From NCBI RefSeq assembly GCF_900021155.1, contig NZ_FCNT01000025.1, positions 1 to 35,118 on the forward strand: a stretch of 35,118 bases of DNA, in the 5' to 3' direction. Source of the DNA: Alistipes sp. CHKCI003 (lineage in GTDB: Bacteria > Bacteroidota > Bacteroidia > Bacteroidales > Rikenellaceae). The notes under the pieces are model-generated. The model worked only from the letters and a program-made list of their open reading frames with translations. It was not told the origin of the DNA and ran no database searches. Positions 14,698 to 23,512 of the stretch are shown one piece after another. Made by a program: the position numbers and the translations under genes. The number at the start of each line of letters is the position of its first letter. The first letter of the stretch is position 1.

Positions 14698-16032
14698 TTA
14701 AAATTGAATGGTTTGTCGTTCCTCGTCGGGCTGCTCGTCTCGAACGATTGCCGGTTTGGCCGGATGGAGTAATTTGTATATCTGATTGAATATTCTTGAA
14801 ATCAGCCTCTTATTTTCGGTGATGACTTCAGCTTGTCCGTACATCGTTTCTGCGAAAATGAACTCTTGTCCTGACGAACTGGTAAGCCCGTTGGGCAAAT
14901 CTATATATATCAAATAATTCTTGTCTATCGAACTGAGCGAAATATTACTGACGACTCCTTCCAATTGGCCGAACTCCTGATAAGGATACAAATCCATTTT
15001 GATATTTACTTTTTGACCTTTTTTAACGCTGCCGCCTCCGGCCGATGGAAGCAATGCTACTCCGAAATACTTATTGTCATTAAAAATCACATCGAATACG
15101 GGTTCCCCCGCAGAAACGAACGAGGCGTCAGAAATTAAATTGACGAACTCCACTGTCCCTGCTTCCGGTGTCTTGAAGACATAGGCATTTTCCCAGTTCT
15201 TAATTTCCGTCAGCAAATTATGATACGCCTCCAAAAGAGTCAGTTTCGATTCATCCAGCAATTGCTCGTATTCTTGTATGGTGCTTTCTTTGTGTATTTG
15301 GGTGTCGAGAAGGGATTGGGATTTTGCGAATATCTCTGATCGTACCGATGCAATTTGCCGCTCCGAATTGAGATAATCCAGATAGGTTTGATTGTATTCG
15401 GCTTCCAAAATCGCTCCCTTGCGAAATAGAACGGAATCCGTCCGAAACTGTTTCTGGCGTATTTCGTGTTGCTTCAGATTATTACTTAGAACATACTCCA
15501 ATTGACGTAAATTGACAGAATCATTATGCAATTTTCGGTCGTAAAGTTCGATTTCATAGTCGTATTTGCTGTCATGGATCAGATTGTCGTAGTATTGTCT
15601 CTGCTGGCGGAATTGAAAATAGGCGGCTTCGATATTGCCTAAATATAAGGTGCTATCCCAAAGCGGAATGGACGGGAAAGTATCGGCAAGGACATCTATT
15701 CCATAGAGATTGTCCTTTATTAATTTAACATGCTCCGTATCGGCCGAATTCTCCAAAACAGCTATATATTCTTCGGCTTTACAATCACATGGCAGATTCT
15801 TTTTCAATAGTCTGATCTTGCCTTGTGTTTGTGCCTTTAAGACAATCGGAGGTTGAGTTGACGTAACCCGAACCTCAGCCGTTACGCGATCTGGGACTTT
15901 GATGATAATACTGAATACTATCAGCAAAGCGATAAATAAGGATAGACTGCCGACGATCACCGAACTGTAATTATCCGGAATTCGGTCGACGATCTCTTTG
16001 AATTCTGGGGAATATTTCTCTCGCGGTTCCAT
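14698..16032 (-). CDS. HlyD-family membrane fusion (adaptor) protein
   Basis: A 444-residue periplasmic adaptor. It has a short cytoplasmic N-terminus and one membrane segment (around residues 27-47, LSLFIALLIVFSIII). A barrel/lipoyl half follows (PPIVLKAQTQGKIRLL), then a long coiled coil of about 150-260, and the returning lipoyl/barrel half with the typical DVIFNDNKYFGVALLP. Start ATG 16032 (MEPREKYS) is preferred over a TTG one codon earlier. It shares one base with the ABC transporter's stop codon, so the two are coupled. It would bridge the inner membrane C39 ABC transporter and the TolC-like channel. No lipoprotein Cys is seen. Confidence 0.92.
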   Translation of the reverse strand: MEPREKYSPEFKEIVDRIPDNYSSVIVGSLSLFIALLIVFSIIIKVPDRVTAEVRVTSTQPPIVLKAQTQGKIRLLKKNLPCDCKAEEYIAVLENSADTEHVKLIKDNLYGIDVLADTFPSIPLWDSTLYLGNIEAAYFQFRQQRQYYDNLIHDSKYDYEIELYDRKLHNDSVNLRQLEYVLSNNLKQHEIRQKQFRTDSVLFRKGAILEAEYNQTYLDYLNSERQIASVRSEIFAKSQSLLDTQIHKESTIQEYEQLLDESKLTLLEAYHNLLTEIKNWENAYVFKTPEAGTVEFVNLISDASFVSAGEPVFDVIFNDNKYFGVALLPSAGGGSVKKGQKVNIKMDLYPYQEFGQLEGVVSNISLSSIDKNYLIYIDLPNGLTSSSGQEFIFAETMYGQAEVITENKRLISRIFNQIYKLLHPAKPAIVRDEQPDEERQTIQF

Positions 16033-18245
16033 CAAGCTGCCTCCGTTAATTGATTCTGAAAAAGGCTCGGATATTCCTTTCCCTTTTCTATCAGTTGCCT
16101 GTGCGTTCCGACTTCAACAATTTTTCCTTGCTTCAGAACGACAATAAGATCCGCATCGACAACAGTTGCCAATCTGTGAGCGGCAATTACAATAGTTTGG
16201 CTTTTGAAGCGATCGCGAATGGAAGATATTATGCTGCTCTCATTACGCGAATCAAGAGTGCTGGTCAGTTCGTCCAAAAACAAAAAGTCGGGTTCGCTAT
16301 AAATCGCCCGGGCAAATAAAATACGTTGTTTTTGGCCCTCGCTTACGCCTCGTCCGTTTTCTCCGATCATGGTATCGTAACCTTTGGACATTTTTTCGAT
16401 CTCTCTACGAATATTTGCGACGGATACCGCGCGAAGCAGTTTGTCCCGATCGTATTCCCGACCGAAGACTATATTATTGCTAATAGAATCTTTGAGAAGA
16501 GCGCTTTCTTGAGTGATAACGCCGCAGTGTTCTCTCCATGTCGCGATAGAAAACGACGATAACTTCATATTACCTAAACAGATTTCGCCGTTTATCGGCT
16601 GATACAATTGTGATAGCAGTTTTATGAGCGTAGATTTTCCAGAGCCGCTTTCCCCTACGATGGCAACGGTCTGTCCTTGAGGAATCGTGAGCGAAATGTT
16701 TTGTAGAACATAATCGTCGTTAACCGAATATTTGAAAAAAACATTCCGGAGAACCAACGGTTGATGGAAATCGAGTACTTTATCGTTTTCGTTGCGATGT
16801 ATGTTTTCGATCGGAATTTTGTGGATGTCCGTAACACGCATATAGCTGATATAACAAAGTTGCGACGACACTATGAAATTTACGATGTTATCCATCGGCA
16901 TTTTAAGTTGGCCAAGGATGTACTGAACGGCGATAAGCATACCGATGGTCATCTCTCCTTCGATGACGGCCAATGCTGCGACATAAATCAATAAAGCATC
17001 TTTTACGGTCATCATGAGTGTACTGCCCATGTTTTGGATCTGGTCGACATGCATCAATTTGATTCTGGTTTTATACAATCCAACTTGGACTTTCTCCCAT
17101 TGCCATCTTTTATATTGTCCGTAATTGTAATTTTTGATGTCGGAAATTTTCGACAGAAGTTCGATCCAATGGCTGTGATTCGATGCAAGATAGCTGAAAT
17201 ATCTGATATCCATTTTCTTGCGGATGGACCAAAAAAACAAAACCCAAATAACATAGAGCATACTGGCCGCAAGGTAAATCCAAAAGAGAGTCGAATCGTA
17301 TATGAATAAGATCGACCCGAAAACCAGCAAGGACATAACGCCCAGCAGTGCATTGAAACCGGCCCCCATTATCATGCTTTCTATTCGATCGAAATCATAT
17401 GTTCTTTGAAGTAAATCGCCCATAATCCGGGATTCGAAAAATGACAAGGGTAGTTTGAACAGGCGGACGAGGTAATCTGAAACCATACTGACCTTCGTCC
17501 TCGCGGAAAAATGGACATTGATCGCTTGTTTTATCCATTCTCCGATTGCCAAACTCAGCCCCAACGTAATGCTGGAAACAAGCATTAAAGTGATAAAACT
17601 AAAATCTTGTGCAGGAATGCCGATATCGATGACGGACTGTGTAATGATCGGAAACAGAGCATTGATGAGAGTCAATATGCACAATACGATCAGAATCTGC
17701 CAGATGCTTTTTCGATAAGGCTTTATATAGTTCCAGATGAATTCTAATGCGGAAATATAATTATTTTTGATCGCCTTGTTTTCCTTTTCATCTTTCTGAA
17801 AACATGCGGTTGGCTCAGCGACGAAGCAAACACCTCGTTTCCCTTTATAAGGGCCCGGAATATGATCGAGCCACCCTTTGGCAAATTCTTTATAGGAGTA
17901 TTTGATCAGTCCGATAGCCGGGTCGGAAACGAAAATATATTTCTTAGTGATTTTATATACGATGACGAAATGATGACCGCGCCAATGTACTACGCATGGT
18001 AATGGGACTTCGTTGCGGAACCGACCATATGAGACATTGAACGCCAAGCATTTCAGATCGAGTTGTTCCGCCGCCTTTATGAAATCATATCCTGTAATAC
18101 CTTCTTTCCTCGTGCCTGTGATTTGGCGCAAGTGATTTATATCGACGAACTTGCCGTAATACTTGCACAATAATTGCAAGCAGGCCGGACCGCAATCCCG
18201 CTTCTCCAATTGAATCGTATGAGGGAAAACTTTCTTAAATATCAT
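16032..18245 (-). CDS. Peptidase-containing ABC transporter (C39 bacteriocin exporter type)
   Basis: A 737-residue PCAT exporter with all three parts. The N-terminal C39 peptidase has Q12, catalytic C18 (RDCGPACL), H92 (GHHFVIV) and D108 (SDPAIG). The membrane domain with six helices spans about 160-450. The ATPase domain carries Walker A GESGSGKST, signature VSEGQKQR, Walker B with DEL, and the switch His in AAHRLATV. It should cleave double-glycine leaders and export the cargo. The matching leaders (KIVGG) occur in the two cargo genes upstream. It overlaps the nucleotidyltransferase gene end by 11 bases and the HlyD start by one base, so expression is coupled. Confidence 0.95.
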   Translation of the reverse strand: MIFKKVFPHTIQLEKRDCGPACLQLLCKYYGKFVDINHLRQITGTRKEGITGYDFIKAAEQLDLKCLAFNVSYGRFRNEVPLPCVVHWRGHHFVIVYKITKKYIFVSDPAIGLIKYSYKEFAKGWLDHIPGPYKGKRGVCFVAEPTACFQKDEKENKAIKNNYISALEFIWNYIKPYRKSIWQILIVLCILTLINALFPIITQSVIDIGIPAQDFSFITLMLVSSITLGLSLAIGEWIKQAINVHFSARTKVSMVSDYLVRLFKLPLSFFESRIMGDLLQRTYDFDRIESMIMGAGFNALLGVMSLLVFGSILFIYDSTLFWIYLAASMLYVIWVLFFWSIRKKMDIRYFSYLASNHSHWIELLSKISDIKNYNYGQYKRWQWEKVQVGLYKTRIKLMHVDQIQNMGSTLMMTVKDALLIYVAALAVIEGEMTIGMLIAVQYILGQLKMPMDNIVNFIVSSQLCYISYMRVTDIHKIPIENIHRNENDKVLDFHQPLVLRNVFFKYSVNDDYVLQNISLTIPQGQTVAIVGESGSGKSTLIKLLSQLYQPINGEICLGNMKLSSFSIATWREHCGVITQESALLKDSISNNIVFGREYDRDKLLRAVSVANIRREIEKMSKGYDTMIGENGRGVSEGQKQRILFARAIYSEPDFLFLDELTSTLDSRNESSIISSIRDRFKSQTIVIAAHRLATVVDADLIVVLKQGKIVEVGTHRQLIEKGKEYPSLFQNQLTEAA

Positions 18246-19815
18246 ATTCTTGTATGTAGCGGGAGAAATTATAGACGATACCGAATTTCTCCGTCGGTGT
18301 TAGTTGGAAAATAGACATCAAATGATCCAATACGTTCATCCATAAGATTGTATGCTTATTGGGAGAGTCGAAAATATCGGGAATTGCCGAGGCTCCAGCA
18401 TCAATTTCATGGACAAGTTTATATAGTCGAGATATACGGTTCCGGATACGACCGATCTCGACGATCTCTCCATTGATGATCCCCTGTATTGTTTCCCTGT
18501 ACGTAGAAAGATTTTTTTCATAGACTTCCGAATATAATTTCAACGCACCCTTCCGATAATCATCGATTTGCAACATATTATACAAACCGTTCGGATCTGC
18601 TGCATCGAGAATCAATTTATGGAAAAGTTCGGTTGCGACTTCCTTGCATTGAGGCGTTCCGATAACTTTTGCCGATTCGTATAGCAGCAGGGTTGATAAG
18701 ATTTTAGCTGCGTGGTTTTTCTGATCGGGATTATTTTCTATAAGATTCGAAAAGCAATGCCAAATATCGCGGAAATGAGGAATAAAACTATAAAAATTAT
18801 CGCGGCCTCCAAATATGATTCCTTCGTGGAAAAAAGTCTTATACGGGAACGTCATCCGGATTGATTGCTTCATATGATCGCCGGCATGTAGGGAGCTGTA
18901 ATCGTTTAATCGATCGATTATTTCGGACATATTTTTTTCGGGAGTGAATAGGAAAAGAAACACGCCCTCCTCCATTGCCTGATTCTTCCCGATATAAAAT
19001 ACGTAAGAATAACACCCTTGGCAAATATTCTCTATCGAGTGAATACATTCCAATATTCGAGAATCCAGAACGTGAGAGGGGAAGAATACCGTCAGATTGT
19101 CCGAGTGGGGAAAAGTATATACCCATCCGGTCGTGTACTTGGTTTGGCGGCCGCCGAATTTTAGGAGGATAGAGTCTATATCTCGGATAAATGTCGTGGC
19201 ATCGTGTGTGGCGACGAATGTTCGATAAGATTCTATAAATTCCGTATCCGATTCGTCCGATATTATGTTCCTTGCATTATGCTTGCCGTCAACAGTATAA
19301 CTATGAGTCAACAGCTTCGAAGTGTTCAGTAAGATCTCGGATGCGATATATAACTTCTCGATTTCCGGAATATCCGCATTCAACCCCTCAAGCGCATTTG
19401 AAATTCTATGGATTAAAGCCAAGTCTTCGCATTTGTTTCGATGTTCTTGGCAGCTTCGCATGTATCGTTGCATCCGAGTCAGTATTTTGTTAGGAGTGTC
19501 TTTGATGATGCGTCCCTCTTTGAACATGGACGCATATATTCCTTTCCCATTGAAGGCGTCTTTGATTAGAGCGTATGGTGTCTTATAATAGGGAAAAAAT
19601 ATAAATTGAAAATTGCGGCCCGTCTCACACATCGATTCGCAATATATATAATTTATCTTTTTTGAAAAGATTACGATGTCCACATCCGAGTTGGAAATAT
19701 TTCTACCGACGGCATAGCTGCCTGCCAATATTACGCCGTCAGCGCATTTTAGCAAATCGAGTATTCGCGGGGTAATATGGGCCGGCAGTATGCGAGAAAT
19801 CTCGTTACCGCTCAT
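18235..19815 (-). CDS. Nucleotidyltransferase-fold protein (pol-beta superfamily)
   Basis: A 526-residue protein whose N-terminus carries the pol-beta nucleotidyltransferase signature GSx10DxD: G32, S33, D44 and D46 in the stretch from AGSYAVGR to DVDIVIF. The later part is helix-rich and unrecognised, with no membrane segment. Such enzymes transfer NMP to proteins, small molecules or RNA ends. It lies directly upstream of the exporter gene and overlaps it by 11 bases. It may act on the cargo peptide, on a nucleotide handled by the NUDIX and ligase proteins, or in self-protection. The start ATG 19813-19815 follows the relic partner gene. Fold is fairly sure; substrate is unknown. Confidence 0.72.
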   Translation of the reverse strand: MSGNEISRILPAHITPRILDLLKCADGVILAGSYAVGRNISNSDVDIVIFSKKINYIYCESMCETGRNFQFIFFPYYKTPYALIKDAFNGKGIYASMFKEGRIIKDTPNKILTRMQRYMRSCQEHRNKCEDLALIHRISNALEGLNADIPEIEKLYIASEILLNTSKLLTHSYTVDGKHNARNIISDESDTEFIESYRTFVATHDATTFIRDIDSILLKFGGRQTKYTTGWVYTFPHSDNLTVFFPSHVLDSRILECIHSIENICQGCYSYVFYIGKNQAMEEGVFLFLFTPEKNMSEIIDRLNDYSSLHAGDHMKQSIRMTFPYKTFFHEGIIFGGRDNFYSFIPHFRDIWHCFSNLIENNPDQKNHAAKILSTLLLYESAKVIGTPQCKEVATELFHKLILDAADPNGLYNMLQIDDYRKGALKLYSEVYEKNLSTYRETIQGIINGEIVEIGRIRNRISRLYKLVHEIDAGASAIPDIFDSPNKHTILWMNVLDHLMSIFQLTPTEKFGIVYNFSRYIQEYDI

Positions 19816-19859
19816 TTCTCAACTTTTTCGAACAAGTACGCTCCTTGACAATGGTTGGT

Positions 19860-20077
19860 TTTCGATACGGTCGTCGTAAATGAAATACCGGACGCGGGTT
19901 GCGAGGGTGGGGAGTCGAAGCAAGATCATCGTGGCGGAACGCGACCGCTGAGCAGCCGTAGAAGCCGAAAGGCGTATGGACTGCGGGGCCCTCCTCCCGT
20001 GCAGAACCGATTCTTCTCATTTGAAAGCCGGGAATCGGCGATACGTCGTTGACAATGAGAATGAGTCGGTTTTTCAT
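19860..20077 (-). pseudogene. Relic of a third partner (candidate immunity) gene
   Basis: The minus strand from ATG 20075-20077 reads MKNRLILI..., then IPGF, then VHTPFGFYG. This lines up with the start of the partner protein at 22434-23495 (MKNKAITI..., IPGFSFAQ, VYTPFDFYG). The DNA also matches over the signal peptide and the TPFxFYG region. The signal peptide is damaged and similarity stops after about 55-60 codons, so only the 5' end of a third paralogue remains. It sits between the second partner gene and the nucleotidyltransferase gene, where a cargo-partner pair would be expected. Confidence 0.55.
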
Positions 20078-20103
20078 GCTATGCTGCTGGGATGATCGCA
20101 AAT

Positions 20104-21144
20104 TTATCGCTCCGACAAAAAGCGTTCGAGATAGTTCAGAATCGACCGGTCGTCCATGAGCCCGCTGCCACTCGTAAGAATATCGGATTGGAATGTATCG
20201 GCAAGATACGTGTATGCCGACATGGTTTCGGCCCGCCGCATCCTCAGCCCCCGCACGAGGCGGACGTAGTCATCCGCGCAGAAATTCCGTTCGAGAACCG
20301 GGTTCATCCGGCACCCGGCCAGATAGATCTCAAGGCCTGCCTGCCGGTTCTGATCGAGAACCTCGACGAAAGAGAGCGGCGCCGCCGCGGCAAGCTGCTC
20401 TTTGATTTCTCCGGCCAACTTTTCCCGCACGCGCTCGATCGGCAGAATGGTCTGGAGCTGATCCAGAAACCGTTCGATGGCGGCATCCGTATCTTCAGGA
20501 TGGGAATAGAGCCAAAAATCGGGGTCGCGCTTCAGCCGGTCGACCGCATCATCCACGCGATGAAAATCATGCAGTCCGTTCTGACGGTAATTGTCGAGCA
20601 GCGCCTTTTCCGAAAAATCCAGATAGGCTTCGACGAATCGATCCATGCTGCCGAATCTGTAATCGACGAGTTCTCGGATTCCGTCGAATTCGCGCCCCTC
20701 TCTGTCCATGTAGGAGACTTTGCCGTCGACATACCGCCCGAGTACATCGTAGCTGAACACGGAGGATCTGTCGGGAAAGAACGAGAAAAAAAAGCAGGAG
20801 TCGGCCGTTCGGACCATGGGCTCGAAACGGCTGAAGAGCGGTCCGGTTGTCATCGCTTGATCCGCCGCCGTGATGTCTCTTACGAATTTCGAGGGCGATT
20901 TGGCGATGACCGGGGAGGAGACGACATGGCGGAAACAAGCCAGAATCTCCTTGTTGCCGTACTCTACATATCCGATCTCTGAACCCCTGCCGACGGCTCC
21001 CTGCTGCGCAATCGTGAAGTCGTAGGGGCGGTAATCGACCAGTGGAACTCTGATGCAATCCAATCGGGCGGGCTGTTCCTGTCCGTATCCGCTAAAACAG
21101 AAGAACAGCAAGGGGAATAGCACTTTGAATATTCGGTTGTCCAT
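20104..21144 (-). CDS. Secreted partner of cargo 2 (candidate immunity protein)
   Basis: A 346-residue protein with a clear signal peptide (MDNRIFKVLFPLLFFCFSGYGQ), so it acts in the periplasm or outer envelope. The start ATG 21142-21144 begins this signal peptide; a longer frame from 21243 is rejected. It is a diverged paralogue of the protein at 22434-23495. They share DSCFFF with a Pro/Arg turn, a strand-turn Y/F-x-D-x-x-G-R-x-(Y/F), and the helix after it. I find no enzymatic motif. It follows the frameshifted cargo gene on the same strand, as its paralogue follows the intact cargo. The pairing suggests each partner protects against, folds or anchors its own cargo. That role is inference. 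Confidence 0.7.
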   Translation of the reverse strand: MDNRIFKVLFPLLFFCFSGYGQEQPARLDCIRVPLVDYRPYDFTIAQQGAVGRGSEIGYVEYGNKEILACFRHVVSSPVIAKSPSKFVRDITAADQAMTTGPLFSRFEPMVRTADSCFFFSFFPDRSSVFSYDVLGRYVDGKVSYMDREGREFDGIRELVDYRFGSMDRFVEAYLDFSEKALLDNYRQNGLHDFHRVDDAVDRLKRDPDFWLYSHPEDTDAAIERFLDQLQTILPIERVREKLAGEIKEQLAAAAPLSFVEVLDQNRQAGLEIYLAGCRMNPVLERNFCADDYVRLVRGLRMRRAETMSAYTYLADTFQSDILTSGSGLMDDRSILNYLERFLSER

Positions 21145-21166
21145 ATGTTTAATTATTGTAAGTCGG

Positions 21167-21887
21167 TTATTTAATTCCGAATACGAGGATGTAGAATCTT
21201 CCGGCGGGATCAGTGAACCACCCGTAATGATCGTCGGTGGCATCGAAATATTCGAAATATCCGTTTTCCGGATTGTAATCAGTTACGACTACGGCATGAG
21301 AGCCTTTGTCCATGAAACCTAATGCCGCATTCCCGGAATCGAACAATCCTTCCCATTGGGACGCAGGAGGATTTATTTCCGCGGTTCCTCCTGTAATCTC
21401 AGTCATGACCTCCTTCATTTGTGCTCCGGAGATTTGAGTTCCCTCTCCACCTTCGCCTTTCGTTGCACCAACCTTCTCAAGGAGGTTGTTCGCTTGGGTT
21501 AAAGCATCCGAAGCGGAGCTCCCCGTAAGAATCTGAATTATTGCAGCGATTGCTCCCGGTACGCAATCTCCATTCGGGACTTGGACCGTGGGGGTGTTGT
21601 TATGCTCATCATCGGAAACTTCTCTGTCCGGATTATCCGTACGGTCATAGTTAGAGTCCAGCTCCTGATCGTCGCGCAAGTCATCCTCGAAAGAGTCTCG
21701 ATCTTCACGAGGATCATATCCCGGCCATATCCGGATCCATATCTACATCGGTATTTCGGTCGCCTTCGACCACTACCTCGGGAATTTCCCCGCCGTCAAT
21801 ATCGTAATATCCGCCGACGATTTTGCGGGCGTCCAACAAATCGATTGCGGGGGTTACCAGCTCCAATTCTTGTAAAGATTTTTTCAT
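21167..21887 (-). pseudogene. Cargo 2: double-glycine leader plus C39-like domain, split by a frameshift
   Basis: The leader starts at ATG 21887 (MKKSLQELEL) and has the same KIVGG cleavage site as cargo 1. About 50 codons later the frame ends at TGA near 21714. The body continues in another frame, from about 21715 to 21167. Compared with cargo 1, the DNA near 21723-21740 has ten extra bases (CCGGATATGG-like repeat), which breaks the frame. In the downstream frame the C39-like signature is complete: Q33, C39 in VQVPNGDCV, H128 in GSHAVVV and D146 in YFDATDD, numbered from Met at 21679. The cargo bodies differ while the leaders are nearly identical. It may be a real pseudogene, a phase-variable gene or a sequencing error. 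Confidence 0.72.
21654..21887 (-). repeat. Leader-encoding direct repeat, copy A
   Basis: This stretch is nearly identical to 24009-24232. It encodes the leader and the start of the acidic linker. Over the first ~118 bases from the ATG I see one difference. The copy is ten bases longer, owing to the insertion that shifts the frame. The conserved leader with diverged bodies suggests duplication followed by replacement of the cargo. Confidence 0.85.
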
Positions 21888-22433
21888 ATCATACAACCTG
21901 TTGAATCATTTAATTTTCAAAGCATGCAGCGATTCAAGTCCTGATTATCACGAATCGGCAATCGTTCATTCGCTCGGTCAGGCGTCGAATTATTCGATAA
22001 AACGAATTTTCGTCGTTCTGACAGGCCGATGATTCGATGGGTGTGCTCCGTACGGATGAAAACGATTCCGTTTTCACAAGACTTCGGGCGTTTCCGCTCA
22101 CCGGGCCTTTCGATGGAAATATCGTCGATACGACAGCCGACTTTACATTTTTTCAGTGTAGGAATCATTTTACGGATTCTGTTTCCGATTTGCATTCGAC
22201 GGCGTAACCGTTATTAAAGTTGCGCCGGGTCCGGAATGGACCGGCCGTGGGCATCGAAGTCAAAATCGTCGATCAATAAATCGTACCTCCTCCGGACCGT
22301 CGTCCGATCGATTCTGAGCGGCAATAGGGAATCGGCTCGTTCCGTGGAGCGTAAAACACCGCGCCCTTGGCGCCTGTCAATTCTATGATAATCTTCTGCG
22401 GACCATTGTCGCTGCATCGAACGAGACGGTCGG
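21888..22433. other. Gap between cargo 2 and partner 1, no recognisable gene
   Basis: About 545 bases. The minus strand holds a basic 92-residue frame (21917-22195) and short open stretches, such as one reading IIIELTGAKGAVFYAPRNE near 22400-22300. None resembles a family I know. It may be a decayed gene from the duplication that produced the two cargo-partner pairs. It also holds the untranslated region and possible promoter of cargo 2. Confidence 0.4.
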
Positions 22434-23495
22434 TTATCGTTTCGCAGACTGATCTTTCGGAAATAAAACCCTATCCGCCAAATATTCGATCTCCAAGTCG
22501 TATGGCGGGATCCAGCCTTTGATGCGTCCCCGATAGATCTCATCATTATATTTCCGAACCAAATAGTTATAGGCCGCGACCGTTTTATTCTGTTGGATCA
22601 GGTGCTTTCGGGAAAAGGTCGTATAATCATCGTCCGACAGCGCGCTTTTCAAAAGAGACGACACATCTGTCAGCATCAGGAAGATCCGCCCCGCATCCCT
22701 GTTTTCGATATACGTTCGGAAGTTCGTGTTGAAAGATTCCGACTCCGGGCCCGATTCGGGCTGTTCGGCGAAAAATAGGTGCAGCGCATCTTGGAGCCGT
22801 GCCTCGGTCGCTTCGTCGATTCGCACCAATGAGGCGAGATCGTTCAGAAAATTGTCGATAGCGGAATCGACATCGTGGTCTGCAAAATAGAGAAAGTCGT
22901 AATTATTCTTCAATACGGATACGGCTTGTTCTTCGCTGTCGATCGAGTAGAGCATATTGCGGGTACCTCTGTGAGTAAGGGCATCTTCCACCTCTCGCAC
23001 ATAGGCGTCGAAAAACGCATCCAGCGATTCGCCGCCGCACGCCGCAGTCAACAACTCTTCCAGCGAAGCATACTGGCGCCCTTTCTGATCGACGAACCAA
23101 AGTTTTTTCCCGTTTTTGATACCGAGATATGCGTTGTCGTATTTTCGGCTCGGAAGCGGGGCGAAGAAAAAGCAACTGTCGTTCGACATGATTGCATCCT
23201 TGAAATCGGAGATATTCAAGATGCGTCCTTCTCTCAATTCCCGTTCTTGATACGCGCCCGAATAATAGCCTGAGCCGATGCGGTTGTCGAAAATAGAATG
23301 ATTGTCTTCCCCGACGACGTAGTAATCCTGTTCGGGCCCGCATCGGAACGCATCCATAAGACGCCCGTAAAAGTCGAACGGAGTATAGACCACAACGGGA
23401 ACCTTCTTTCCGTTCGGAGTGCGATCTGCCTGTGCAAATGAAAAGCCGGGTATCAGCAAGATGATCGCAAAGATGGTGATAGCCTTATTTTTCAT
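22434..23495 (-). CDS. Secreted partner of cargo 1 (candidate immunity protein)
   Basis: A 353-residue protein with a clean signal peptide (MKNKAITIFAIILLIPGFSFA, cut before QADRT), placing it in the periplasm or envelope. No membrane segment follows. Shared with its paralogue at 20104-21144 are the DSCFFF motif and the FVDQKGRQY strand-turn. The rest is helix-rich and acidic. It starts 17 bases after the stop of cargo 1, so it is co-transcribed. Co-duplication with cargo and a location outside the cytoplasm fit an immunity protein against an exported protease-like toxin, or an export chaperone or receptor. No family is recognised. Confidence 0.72.
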   Translation of the reverse strand: MKNKAITIFAIILLIPGFSFAQADRTPNGKKVPVVVYTPFDFYGRLMDAFRCGPEQDYYVVGEDNHSIFDNRIGSGYYSGAYQERELREGRILNISDFKDAIMSNDSCFFFAPLPSRKYDNAYLGIKNGKKLWFVDQKGRQYASLEELLTAACGGESLDAFFDAYVREVEDALTHRGTRNMLYSIDSEEQAVSVLKNNYDFLYFADHDVDSAIDNFLNDLASLVRIDEATEARLQDALHLFFAEQPESGPESESFNTNFRTYIENRDAGRIFLMLTDVSSLLKSALSDDDYTTFSRKHLIQQNKTVAAYNYLVRKYNDEIYRGRIKGWIPPYDLEIEYLADRVLFPKDQSAKR

Positions 23496-23512
23496 AATTA
23501 CTGAATTACTGA

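Noticed and set aside
20092..20982. 296-codon plus-strand frame opposite partner 2
   Set aside because: The opposite strand has a signal peptide and a recognisable paralogue; this frame has neither.
21917..22195. 92-codon minus-strand frame before cargo 2
   Set aside because: Basic, no family resemblance, and in a region that looks decayed; not strong enough to call a gene.
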